Positions 1-5,520 are shown, numbered from the stretch's first letter. The stretch: DNA of 6,940 nt from Alloprevotella tannerae (GCA_015259305.1 JABZGO010000096.1:1-6940), one strand, 5' to 3'. The notes: generated from the sequence alone by a model not told the origin. Translations and numbers: made by a program.

Positions 1-75
1 CTTCTGTTTGCAGTCACCACATTTCTGCTTTGCGTCACCGCACTTCTGCTTGCAGTCGCCTGATTTCTCTTTACA
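1..75 (-). repeat. 21-bp in-frame tandem repeat coding for a Cys/Lys heptad
   Basis: Three and a half tandem copies of a 21-bp unit lie at 75-55, 54-34, 33-13 and 12-1 (minus strand). They encode the heptads CKEKSGD, CKQKCGD, AKQKCGD and CKQK. Copies differ mostly at silent or single positions. The period is a multiple of three, so copy-number change would keep the frame. The array continues past the window edge, so the total copy number is unknown. Confidence 0.8.
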
Positions 76-435
76 GCAACCGCCGGCTTTCATTTCGCCG
101 CAGCTACTTGCGTTCTTTTTGCAGGCCGTCTGATTGGTCTGCTGCGAGCACGTTTTCGGCTCTTCGCAAGACGCGGAAGTCTTCCCCAGCGTCCTTTCAC
201 GGTTAATCATCTGTTGGCGTAAGTCGCCCTCCGTCAAGGTTTTTACCTGACCATTTGTTGCTTTATTAACCGTTACTTTACTTGTGCTATAAGCAGGTTC
301 TGTTACGAAGCGTTCAGTTTGCTTCTCCACGCGTTCAGTTTTCGCTTTCTTTGCCGGACGGCGCTTTTTCGGGCGCTGTGCAGTAGCTCCTACGCAGACT
401 GCAGCCAGCAATAAAAATGCTACATACTTCTTCAT
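1..435 (-). CDS. Secreted Lys/Cys-rich repeat protein, N-terminal part (C-terminus outside window)
   Basis: I do not recognise a family. The reading frame is open from an ATG at 435-433 for 145 codons to the window edge, with no stop. Residues 1-19 form a clear signal peptide: MKK, a hydrophobic core YVAFLLLAAVCVG, then a likely signal peptidase I site ATA|Q. Cys14 is preceded by AAV, which is a poor lipobox. Residues 21-41 are very basic (PKKRR, KKAK). From residue 90 the chain becomes Cys-rich (Cys 90, 96, 105, 112, 120, 121, 128, 132, 139, 142). From 121 it is built of heptads: CKEKSGD, CKQKCGD, AKQKCGD, CKQK and onwards. The protein is therefore exported, and the cysteines could bind metal or form disulfides; that role is inference. 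The start is supported by the signal peptide and the A-rich stretch before the ATG. It is divergent from the exporter at 744. A random low-complexity reading is unlikely given the signal peptide. Confidence 0.85.
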   Translation of the reverse strand, partial: MKKYVAFLLLAAVCVGATAQRPKKRRPAKKAKTERVEKQTERFVTEPAYSTSKVTVNKATNGQVKTLTEGDLRQQMINRERTLGKTSASCEEPKTCSQQTNQTACKKNASSCGEMKAGGCCKEKSGDCKQKCGDAKQKCGDCKQK

Positions 436-534
436 CGTAATTTAATCTTTTTTATCGTTATACATAATTAGAAATCGCTTGCTTCCCTCCAGCACCGCAT
501 CGGGCAAAGCTGAAAGAAAGTAGCCGATTTGTTG

Positions 535-542
535 CAAAAATA
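535..542 (-). promoter_or_regulatory. Putative -7 element for the Cys-rich secreted protein gene
   Basis: On the minus strand this reads TATTTTTG followed by CA, matching the Bacteroidota -7 pattern TAnnTTTG. No TTTG is seen about 20 bp upstream, so the -33 half is weak or absent. Transcription would start near 527-530, giving a leader of roughly 90 nt before the ATG at 435. Confidence 0.45.
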
Positions 543-705
543 ATACAAACCGCCCAAACGATGACCATAAAACCCGAATGTATACCTTTAATAATTGTAA
601 ACTCAGAAAGCAAAATTGCCATTTTTCACCCCGCAAACGCTCAATTGAGCAAAAAAAGCAAGAAACTCAAACCGCACGACGACAAGCTAAAAAAACAAGA
701 ATTTG

Positions 706-713
706 TAATTTTG
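706..713 (+). promoter_or_regulatory. Putative -7 element for the threonine/serine exporter gene
   Basis: TAATTTTG matches the Bacteroidota -7 consensus TAnnTTTG exactly. The expected -33 TTTG is not present at the usual distance (an A-rich stretch lies there instead). Transcription would start near 718-721, leaving a short leader of about 25 nt before the ATG at 744. Confidence 0.5.
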
Positions 714-743
714 TAGTCACAATCAACACACAGTCACACAAAG

Positions 744-2132
744 ATGAATCAAACGACCGACGCAAGACGCCTTTTACAGCGCAAACTCGACTCTCTCTTG
801 CGCACAGGGCAAATTCTGTTAGAAAGCTCTGCTGATACCAGCCGCATTATGCGCAATATGAAGCGCGCGGCGGCTTATTTGGGATTGCCGGAGAAGAATC
901 TGCACATCCACATCGACTATAATATGTTGATGGTCAACATTCACAACACCGAACTCTCCTTTTCCAAATTTCAGCGTTGCGATAAGCACGGCATCAACTT
1001 CACGGCGATTTCAGCCGTTAGCAAATTGACCTATCGAGCAGCCCATGAAAATTATACTTTGGCGCAATATGAAGCCGCGCTCGACGAGATTGCCAATCGC
1101 GAGCGCAACTATTCGCCACTCTTGACGGCCGTTGGAGCTGCCTTTGCCTGCGGCGGCTTCTGCATACAATTTGGTTGCGATTGGATCGCTTTTCTCTACG
1201 CCACGCTTGCTGCCTTTCTGGGTTTCCGCCTACGCTATCGGCTGATCGAATTTGGCCTTAATATCTATATGGCTATTGCCTGTGCCGCCTTTGCCTCAAC
1301 CGTTGTGGCTTGGCTGACCACGTATTTACCCGCCGGCTGGACTTCTACGCCCCTCCATCCCCTCTTAGCCTGCGCCTTGTTCATTGTACCGGGCGTCCCG
1401 CTCATAAATTTTGTCGACGATATGTTAGACAACAACATCCAAACCGGACTTGTGCGAGCCGCCAATACGATGATGATGATGATAGCTATGGCTTTCGGCA
1501 TCCTTTTCGCCCTCAAATTCTGCCTATGGGCCTTCAATTTTCAACCCGATATTATGGGCATCCCGATGGTCCCCCACCACAACTATTGGGAATACGCCAT
1601 CGCGGCCGCCATCTCCGGTATGGGTTTCTCGATGATCTTTAATATCCCGAAGCGCCTCCTATGGGTCGCTGCCGTGGGCGCAGCCATAGCCGTCTGCACC
1701 CGCAATCTGGTCAGTTTGCAGCCCGACGAATTATGCCAATTCAGCTTAGGTTGGGGCGGCGTATTGGGTTCGCTGGCCGCTTCCGTCTTAATCAGTTTGA
1801 TTATGTTGCGTATGGCTCACCGCGTCCACGCTCCGATGCAGATTCTGCCTATCAGTAGCGTCATCCCGATGGTGCCCGGCGTGCTGATGTATCGCAGTCT
1901 CTACTCCTTCTTAATGATGACGCGCACGGAGACCCAATTGGTCGATATGATGTCGCTGGCCGGCATCAACGGCATCAACGCTTCGCTCATGATCTTCTGC
2001 ATCGCCTTAGGCGTGGCCGTGCCTTCCGTCTTCGCCAAGCGATATATCGGCGCCAAGAAGCAACACCGCTTCTTCGAGACGCTGAAAGCGCAGCGACGCG
2101 AAGACAAATCCTTCGACTGGGAGCAATTTTAA
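744..2132 (+). CDS. Threonine/serine exporter family protein (fused ThrE, YjjP-YjjB type)
   Basis: An inner-membrane protein of the ThrE family, whose characterised members export threonine and serine using the proton gradient. Residues 1-120 form the soluble N-terminal domain, with the family-like pattern LLRTGQILLESSADTSRI at 18-35. The first membrane block spans about 125-262 (segments near 125-144, 146-163, 172-193, 205-221, 240-262) and holds the conserved PGVPLINFVDD at 216-226. The second block spans about 283-430 (near 283-299, 304-320, 335-356, 370-390, 410-430) and holds the matching IPMVPG at 374-379. Ten segments and 462 residues fit one-chain ThrE, whereas E. coli splits this into YjjP and YjjB. 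The first ATG is chosen because homology begins at once; no Shine-Dalgarno is seen, as usual in this phylum. An ATG run gives four Met at 243-246. Substrate is inferred from the family only. Confidence 0.93.
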   Translation: MNQTTDARRLLQRKLDSLLRTGQILLESSADTSRIMRNMKRAAAYLGLPEKNLHIHIDYNMLMVNIHNTELSFSKFQRCDKHGINFTAISAVSKLTYRAAHENYTLAQYEAALDEIANRERNYSPLLTAVGAAFACGGFCIQFGCDWIAFLYATLAAFLGFRLRYRLIEFGLNIYMAIACAAFASTVVAWLTTYLPAGWTSTPLHPLLACALFIVPGVPLINFVDDMLDNNIQTGLVRAANTMMMMIAMAFGILFALKFCLWAFNFQPDIMGIPMVPHHNYWEYAIAAAISGMGFSMIFNIPKRLLWVAAVGAAIAVCTRNLVSLQPDELCQFSLGWGGVLGSLAASVLISLIMLRMAHRVHAPMQILPISSVIPMVPGVLMYRSLYSFLMMTRTETQLVDMMSLAGINGINASLMIFCIALGVAVPSVFAKRYIGAKKQHRFFETLKAQRREDKSFDWEQF

Positions 2133-2189
2133 GATCAACGCAAGCGGCCCGTCATACGGCGGCCGCCCAACTTTCAAATAGCGACACTG

Positions 2190-2720
2190 ATGAACAAGAC
2201 ATTTAAGCGCATGGATCTCAGCCTCGTAGGCCGCGAAGATCCCTTTCAAGCCATCGGCCACGAATGGTTGTTGGTTACGGCCGGCACACCGACACATTAT
2301 AATATGATGACGGCCAGTTGGGGGATGCTGGGCATCCTTTGGAACAAGCCCGTGGCTACGATTTTCATCCGTCCGGAGCGATATACACACGACTTTGTCG
2401 AGACTACAGACCGCCTGACGCTGAGTCTGCTCGGCGATCATCGCGAAGCCTACAAAATCTGTGGCTCAAAATCGGGGCGAGATCTGGATAAGACGGCCGC
2501 TGCGGGCCTCCACCCGGCGACGCTACCCGACGATCTCGTCACTTTCGCTGAAGCTCGCTTGGTTTTGGTTTGTCGCAAACTCTACAAGTCGACCCTGCGC
2601 GCCGACGAGTTTATAGACGCACAACCTTACGATCGTCATTACAGCCCCAAAGAAGGAAATTTGCACGACGTATATGTCTGCGAAATAGAAGCCGTCTACG
2701 CTCCCGAAGGCGACGCCTAA
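2190..2720 (+). CDS. Flavin reductase family protein (flavoredoxin-like, FMN-binding split barrel)
   Basis: A cytoplasmic protein of the flavin reductase-like family (split-barrel FMN binders such as flavoredoxin), 176 residues, a normal length. Recognisable parts are LVTAGTPTHYNMMTASWG (28-45), where the Asn/Met/Thr/Ala/Ser run lines the FMN phosphate in relatives; WNKPVATIFIRPERYTHDFVE (split here: WNKP at 51-54, RPERYT at 61-66); the GSKSGRDLDK stretch at 92-101; and EARLVLVCRKLY at 121-132. It closely resembles Bacteroidales proteins annotated as flavin reductase from memory. The ATG at 2190 is preferred over Met8 because MNKTFKRMD matches the way those relatives begin. It starts 57 bp after the exporter, with no obvious promoter between, so co-transcription is likely, and it is followed by a strong terminator. 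The physiological electron donor and acceptor cannot be read from sequence. Confidence 0.92.
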   Translation: MNKTFKRMDLSLVGREDPFQAIGHEWLLVTAGTPTHYNMMTASWGMLGILWNKPVATIFIRPERYTHDFVETTDRLTLSLLGDHREAYKICGSKSGRDLDKTAAAGLHPATLPDDLVTFAEARLVLVCRKLYKSTLRADEFIDAQPYDRHYSPKEGNLHDVYVCEIEAVYAPEGDA

Positions 2721-2750
2721 GCGTAGCCCCGCAAAGGGCGCAATCATCGT

Positions 2751-2793
2751 CCCGCTCAAAGCATCTACGGAGGCTTTGGGCGGGATTTTTTTT
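2751..2793 (+). terminator. Strong intrinsic terminator after the exporter/flavin reductase genes
   Basis: A 12-bp stem pairs 2751-2762 (CCCGCTCAAAGC) with 2773-2784 (GCTTTGGGCGGG), with one T-G wobble and a 10-nt loop. It is followed by A and then eight T residues (2786-2793). It lies 30 bp after the stop codon of the flavin reductase gene. The T-run is on the plus strand only, so it acts on rightward transcription. Confidence 0.88.
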
Positions 2794-2865
2794 GCGGAGA
2801 TCAAGTATTTCTTCCGTCTTTTTAGTCATTGCATAACCACAGCAGTCGGCCGCCGACGTTTTTCA

Positions 2866-2997
2866 TCACGAGAAAAAAGGTTTGCGCTCGTGATAAAAAA
2901 GGCTTCACCTCACGAGAAAAAAGGTTTGCGCTCACGAGCGTAAAGGTGTACGCTCACGATAAAAAAGGTGTACGCTCGTGAGCGTAAACTAAAATCG
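2866..2997. repeat. Tandem array of 22-bp units (five full copies plus one degenerate)
   Basis: Units start at 2866, 2888, 2910, 2932, 2954 and 2976, each exactly 22 bp. Each unit has three parts: TCACGA or its reverse complement TCGTGA; an A-rich block (GAAAAAA, TAAAAAA or GCGTAAA); and GGTTTGCGC, GGTGTACGC or GGCTTCACC. Copies 1 and 3 are identical. Copies 2 and 6 carry the inverted TCGTGA core, so the array also forms hairpins. The 22-bp period is not a multiple of three and no frame crosses it sensibly, so it is non-coding. From memory it resembles tandem 22-23-bp intergenic elements of Porphyromonas (the BrickBuilt type), but I cannot confirm that. Confidence 0.85.
2924..2989. repeat. 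Inverted repeat with 17-bp arms inside the 22-bp array
   Basis: The left arm 2924-2940 (GTTTGCGCTCACGAGCG) pairs with the right arm 2973-2989 (CGCTCGTGAGCGTAAAC) at 16 of 17 positions, the exception being a G-T wobble. The loop is 32 nt. The right arm also contains its own near-palindrome TACGCTC-GT-GAGCGTA at 2971-2986, so alternative folds compete. A smaller perfect 8-bp stem pairs 2865-2872 with 2887-2894. Confidence 0.75.
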
Positions 2998-3086
2998 TGG
3001 GATGGAAGAGCGGCAAATGTGCGTTGCCGCGTGTGGAAAAGTCGAACCTTTGCACACCATTATCGCAACCGAGTCTCCTAAAAGAG

Positions 3087-3100
3087 CCTTGCGCGCAAGG
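3087..3100. repeat. Perfect 14-bp palindrome
   Basis: CCTTGCGCGCAAGG is a perfect dyad with no central gap. It sits in otherwise unexplained sequence downstream of the kinase gene. It could be a protein-binding site or a fold-back in RNA. Neither strand shows a good T-run right after it (minus continues CTCTTTTAGG), so a terminator reading is weak. Confidence 0.6.
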
Positions 3101-3227
3101 TGAAAAAAGTCGACGGAGGGCATCGTCAAGTCAGACGGAAAAGAAACCGGGCGTGTCGCATCCGCAATCCCATTGGGCGTAGATGTAGTTGCTATGTGTA
3201 GCTCCGTCGCAGGACTTGTCGACAAAC

Positions 3228-3266
3228 GAAAAGTCGCCAACGATTATTTATATACATCGTTAGGCG
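3228..3266 (-). terminator. Possible intrinsic terminator of the kinase gene
   Basis: On the minus strand CGCCTAACGAT (3266-3256) pairs with ATCGTTGGCG (3244-3235), with one bulged T and an 11-nt AT-rich loop. The following bases are ACTTTTCG, a short T-run only. It lies about 55 nt after the kinase stop codon at 3320. The stem is convincing; the weak T-run keeps confidence moderate. Confidence 0.45.
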
Positions 3267-3319
3267 AACTAAAAAGAGCGTGGGTTGTCGGCGTTGCACC
3301 TTTCGCCTACGCCTTTGCC

Positions 3320-4156
3320 TCAGAGGTCGATGGCAAAGGGGCGGCCGTGGCGGCGAATATAGCGCAACCAAAATTTTTTGCGGGCTGCCAACATCCATTT
3401 CAAGCAGTCGGCCGCATTCGCTCCGCGCGCCTCGGCATATTTCAAGGCGAGCAATTCAAAAAAGCAGGTCTGCCCCCACAGACGGGCGAAGTTTTCGCAA
3501 CCGCGGCGCACGCTTACCGGCCCGAAATACATCCGGTTCGTGTCTACCAAAGAGAAGTGCCATCGGCCTTCCACTTGATCAAACAAAATATTGCCCGGTG
3601 AGAAGTCGCGATGCAAGATGCCTTGTTCGTGCATACGAGCTGCCAAGGCGGCAAATTGCGCGATGATTCCCATATTCTCAGGCGTGAGTTGCACTTCCGC
3701 AAACTCGTAGAAGCGCCGCGAATAGGGGCATTGCCTACTTACGAAATAGCTGTTCGTAAGCCAAAGTCCCTCGCGCTCTTCCCGATACCCGACGGCCTCC
3801 GGCGTCTCTATGCCCGCTGCCAGCAAACGCGCCGGATACGTATAGGCGCGCAAGCCTTTCGGCGTGCGAAAGAGCGAGTAAACCAGCTTGCGCCAGCCGC
3901 GCGGACGCCCATAGCGCTTAACGTTAAATTCTTCTCCCTCGAAAACACATACGCGTATGCTGTTGCGACTTTCGCGCAAACTGCGTCCGTTTTCAAACTC
4001 GCTCACGATGCGTTCCATAAAAGGACGCGCCGCGTCAATCTTAGGGTTCGTCAGAATTTTCAATGTCTTGCGTAAATGAGTCAAAAGAGGGTGATCGTAA
4101 GGCCTTCGCGCGCGCCTCATCAGAAGGAACATAGCGGAAAAGGGCACGCGGCGCAT
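3320..4156 (-). CDS. Lipopolysaccharide kinase (InaA/WaaP-like) family protein
   Basis: A predicted cytoplasmic small-molecule kinase with a protein-kinase-like fold. Family members phosphorylate sugars of the LPS inner core (Kdo or heptose). Visible parts, numbered from the ATG at 4156: candidate ATP-binding lysine in NVKRYG (Lys80); the catalytic loop HRDFSPGNILF at 182-192 with Asp184 and Asn189; and the metal-binding Asp205 in LVDTNRM (DFG position), followed by FGPV and the ENFARLWGQ stretch at 221-229. Relatives I recall begin with a sequence like MKIxxNPK, which here corresponds to residue 32, encoded by TTG at 4063-4061. The ATG start adds 31 basic residues. A strong promoter just above the ATG at 4156 leaves both starts possible. 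It diverges from a glycosyltransferase, which fits envelope glycan work. The phosphorylated sugar is not known. Confidence 0.88.
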   Translation of the reverse strand: MRRVPFSAMFLLMRRARRPYDHPLLTHLRKTLKILTNPKIDAARPFMERIVSEFENGRSLRESRNSIRVCVFEGEEFNVKRYGRPRGWRKLVYSLFRTPKGLRAYTYPARLLAAGIETPEAVGYREEREGLWLTNSYFVSRQCPYSRRFYEFAEVQLTPENMGIIAQFAALAARMHEQGILHRDFSPGNILFDQVEGRWHFSLVDTNRMYFGPVSVRRGCENFARLWGQTCFFELLALKYAEARGANAADCLKWMLAARKKFWLRYIRRHGRPFAIDL

Positions 4157-4167
4157 TTAAGTGAGAG

Positions 4168-4199
4168 CAAAAGTAGCGTAGGCCGTAAAAACGACCAAA
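4168..4199 (-). promoter_or_regulatory. Promoter of the kinase gene (full Bacteroidota -33/-7)
   Basis: On the minus strand TTTG (4199-4196) is followed after exactly 20 bp by TACTTTTG (4175-4168), a full match to TTTG-N20-TAnnTTTG. Transcription should start near 4161-4164. That is only about 5-8 nt before the ATG at 4156, so the mRNA would be almost leaderless for that start. Confidence 0.72.
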
Positions 4200-4207
4200 T
4201 TATTTGG
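4195..4207. promoter_or_regulatory. 13-bp palindrome spanning both -33 elements, candidate operator
   Basis: CCAAAT-T-ATTTGG is a perfect dyad around one central base. Its two halves contain the -33 elements of the kinase promoter (minus, 4199-4196) and the glycosyltransferase promoter (plus, 4203-4206). Much of the symmetry follows from two facing TTTG motifs, but the outer G/C pair and the A/T pair extend it. A regulator bound here would cover both promoters. Confidence 0.45.
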
Positions 4208-4234
4208 CTAAAAACTTAAATTAGCGTATTTTCG
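4203..4234 (+). promoter_or_regulatory. Promoter of the glycosyltransferase gene (-33 TTTG, near-consensus -7)
   Basis: TTTG at 4203-4206 is followed after exactly 20 bp by TATTTTCG (4227-4234), which matches TAnnTTTG except for one C. Transcription should start near 4238-4241, giving a leader of about 15-18 nt before the ATG at 4256. The exact spacing supports the call despite the -7 mismatch. Confidence 0.55.
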
Positions 4235-4255
4235 TCCGCGATTGAATACCACTTT

Positions 4256-5404
4256 ATGAGAATTGCTTACGACGCCAAGAGGCTGTTTAACAACTTTACC
4301 GGACTGGGAAACTACAGTAGGACGCTGCTGGATGGACAATTGAAAAACTATCCTGAAGATTTGCACCTGCTTTATACGCCCAAGGTGCGCGCTACGGAGC
4401 AGACGCAGCCTTATATCCGGCGCAATCGTTGCCGCGTTGTGCGCCCGGGGGCTTTGTTTCCGGGAGGTTTTTGGCGCACTTTCGGCCTGGCCGGACGCGC
4501 GGCCAAAGATCGCGTTGATTTGTTTCACGGCTTGAGCCACGAATTGCCCGTCGGCTTGGTGCGGCGGCGCATCCCCTCGGTCGTAACAATGCACGACGTA
4601 GCTTGGCATACGTTTCCGCAAATGTATCATGCGATCGACCGGCGCATTTATGACCTCAAAGCGCGCTATGCTTGCCGCTACGCTACGCGCATCGTGGCTA
4701 TTAGCGAGTCTACAAAGCGCGACGTGATGCAGTATTACGGCGTCGGCGAAGAAAAAATCAGTGTGGTTTATCAGCCTGCGCAACCTTTGTTCTATCATCC
4801 TCCGACGTCGGAAATGGCGCGCAGGATTGCCCGCGTGGCAGTTGAGGATTTGCCGCAGGATTATTTATTATATGTGGGAGCCATCAATTCGCGCAAAAAT
4901 CTGCTCGGCTTGGTGAAAGCCGTAGAGCAACTCCCCGCTGCCGACCGCCTGCCGCTCTTGATCGTAGGGCGAGGCCGCGAGTATGAAGTTGAGGTGCGGA
5001 AGTATGTGGCCGAACACCATTTGGATGCTGTCATACACTTTTTGCCCCACATTCGGAACAACGAGGATCTACAAGCGCTCTACTGCTGCGCACGCGCCTT
5101 CGTCTATCCTTCTTTCTACGAAGGTTTCGGCCTGCCCGTGGTCGAAGCGATGCTGAGTAGCTGCCCCGTCGTGACCACTTCCGTTTCGAGTTTGCCCGAA
5201 GCCGGCGGCCCCGCCGCCTTATACGTCGCGCCCGACAACGTTGAGGAGTTGACGGCCGCGCTGCAAGTCGTTGTCAATGACGAATCGCGCCGCCGGACGA
5301 TGATAACGCGCGGTTTGGAGCACGCACAAACGACTTTTTCGCCCGATGCCTTGGCCCGCCGGATGCACGATTTGTACGAAGAGGTCATTACCGGACGTTT
5401 GTAA
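4256..5404 (+). CDS. GT4-family glycosyltransferase (GT-B fold, retaining)
   Basis: A cytoplasmic or membrane-associated glycosyltransferase that would transfer a sugar from a nucleotide donor to a growing surface glycan; donor and acceptor are unknown. The N-terminal Rossmann half has MRIAYDAKRL and the glycine loop FTGLGNYSRTLL (14-25), HGLSHELP (91-98) and TMHDVAW (111-117). The C-terminal donor-binding half starts near 203 with YLLYVGAINSRKNL (203-216, Arg213 and Lys214 in the phosphate-binding position), then LLIVGRG and the EX7E motif EGFGLPVVE (Glu289 and Glu297). At 382 residues it is complete and of normal length. The ATG at 4256 starts directly at the first beta strand, so the start is secure. 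It is divergent from the kinase gene and is followed by a YfhO-type membrane protein, which supports an envelope polysaccharide or LPS role. Confidence 0.94.
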   Translation: MRIAYDAKRLFNNFTGLGNYSRTLLDGQLKNYPEDLHLLYTPKVRATEQTQPYIRRNRCRVVRPGALFPGGFWRTFGLAGRAAKDRVDLFHGLSHELPVGLVRRRIPSVVTMHDVAWHTFPQMYHAIDRRIYDLKARYACRYATRIVAISESTKRDVMQYYGVGEEKISVVYQPAQPLFYHPPTSEMARRIARVAVEDLPQDYLLYVGAINSRKNLLGLVKAVEQLPAADRLPLLIVGRGREYEVEVRKYVAEHHLDAVIHFLPHIRNNEDLQALYCCARAFVYPSFYEGFGLPVVEAMLSSCPVVTTSVSSLPEAGGPAALYVAPDNVEELTAALQVVVNDESRRRTMITRGLEHAQTTFSPDALARRMHDLYEEVITGRL

Positions 5405-5448
5405 GTCGAAGGCCCGACTTCCGATAACGCTGTGGCGTCTTGCTTAGC

Positions 5449-5486
5449 GCCGGCGGCCGCCTCCGGCAATAAAGATGGGCCTTTTT
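5449..5486 (+). terminator. Possible weak terminator after the glycosyltransferase gene
   Basis: A GC-rich hairpin pairs GCCGG-c-GG (5449-5456) with CC-t-CCGGC (5460-5467) around a 3-nt loop, with one mismatch. A five-T run comes later, at 5482-5486. A longer-range pairing, AAGGCCC (5409-5415) with GGGCCTT (5477-5483), would place the T-run right after the stem. AAGTCG (5403-5408) and CGACTT (5415-5420) also form a 6-bp stem over the stop codon. No single fold is compelling. Confidence 0.3.
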
Positions 5487-5520
5487 CGGGTACAGTAGCG
5501 CCTGCGCCGATTATAATTGC

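Larger units (their letters stand above)
436..743. other. Divergent intergenic region, no credible gene
   Basis: This 308-bp stretch separates two divergently transcribed genes. It is AT-richer than the flanking genes and contains a promoter-like element on each strand (535-542 minus, 706-713 plus). I see no RNA gene, riboswitch or long dyad. A 64-codon minus-strand frame across 442-636 has no recognisable product and sits where the leader of the left gene should be, so I do not call it. Confidence 0.6.
2794..3319. other. Convergent intergenic region of about 530 bp with repeats, no credible gene
   Basis: This stretch lies between the flavin reductase (plus) and the kinase (minus), which point at each other. 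It holds a short hairpin GTCGG-CCG-CCGAC followed by GTTTTT (2845-2863), the 22-bp repeat array (2866-2997), a 7-bp hairpin (3010-3030), a perfect 14-bp palindrome (3087-3100) and a hairpin at 3235-3266. An 83-codon minus-strand frame (2989-3240) has no recognisable domain and runs over several of these dyads. The makeup suggests a non-coding repeat element rather than a gene remnant. Confidence 0.55.

Noticed and set aside
442..636. 64-codon minus-strand frame upstream of the Cys-rich protein gene
   Set aside because: No recognisable motif, lies across the expected promoter and leader of the neighbouring gene, and has an odd hydrophobic composition without a proper signal peptide.
578..835. 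85-codon plus-strand frame overlapping the exporter start
   Set aside because: Overlaps the well-supported exporter gene in another frame and has a low-complexity composition typical of translated promoter DNA.
1470..1481. (ATG)4 run as a possible slippage or phase-variation site in the exporter
   Set aside because: Four trinucleotide copies are too few for notable slippage, and changes would stay in frame within a membrane helix.
2144..2166. Hairpin GCGGCC/GGCCGC between exporter and flavin reductase
   Set aside because: Six-bp stem with an 11-nt loop and no T-run; GC-rich chance pairing is enough to explain it.
2611..2829. Minus-strand frame beginning MTKKTEEILDLRKKN
   Set aside because: The first residues look protein-like, but the frame then runs through the strong terminator and antisense to the flavin reductase gene, ending in an Arg-rich shadow.
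2845..2863. Short hairpin GTCGG-CCG-CCGAC followed by a T-run as a second plus-strand terminator
   Set aside because: Only a 5-bp stem with a 3-nt loop; a much stronger terminator already lies upstream, so I mention it only within the intergenic description.
2866..2997. CRISPR array or plasmid-type iterons
   Set aside because: The units are contiguous with no unique spacers, so it is not CRISPR; there is no replication initiator gene nearby and genes around are chromosomal, so iterons are unlikely.
2989..3240. 83-codon minus-strand frame downstream of the kinase
   Set aside because: No domain or motif, crosses several palindromes and ends at the edge of the repeat array; treated as part of a non-coding element, though not excluded.
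3403..3414. Second copy of GCAGTCGGCCGC, also seen near 2842-2853
   Set aside because: A 12-base match, one copy inside the kinase coding region; likely chance in GC-rich DNA.
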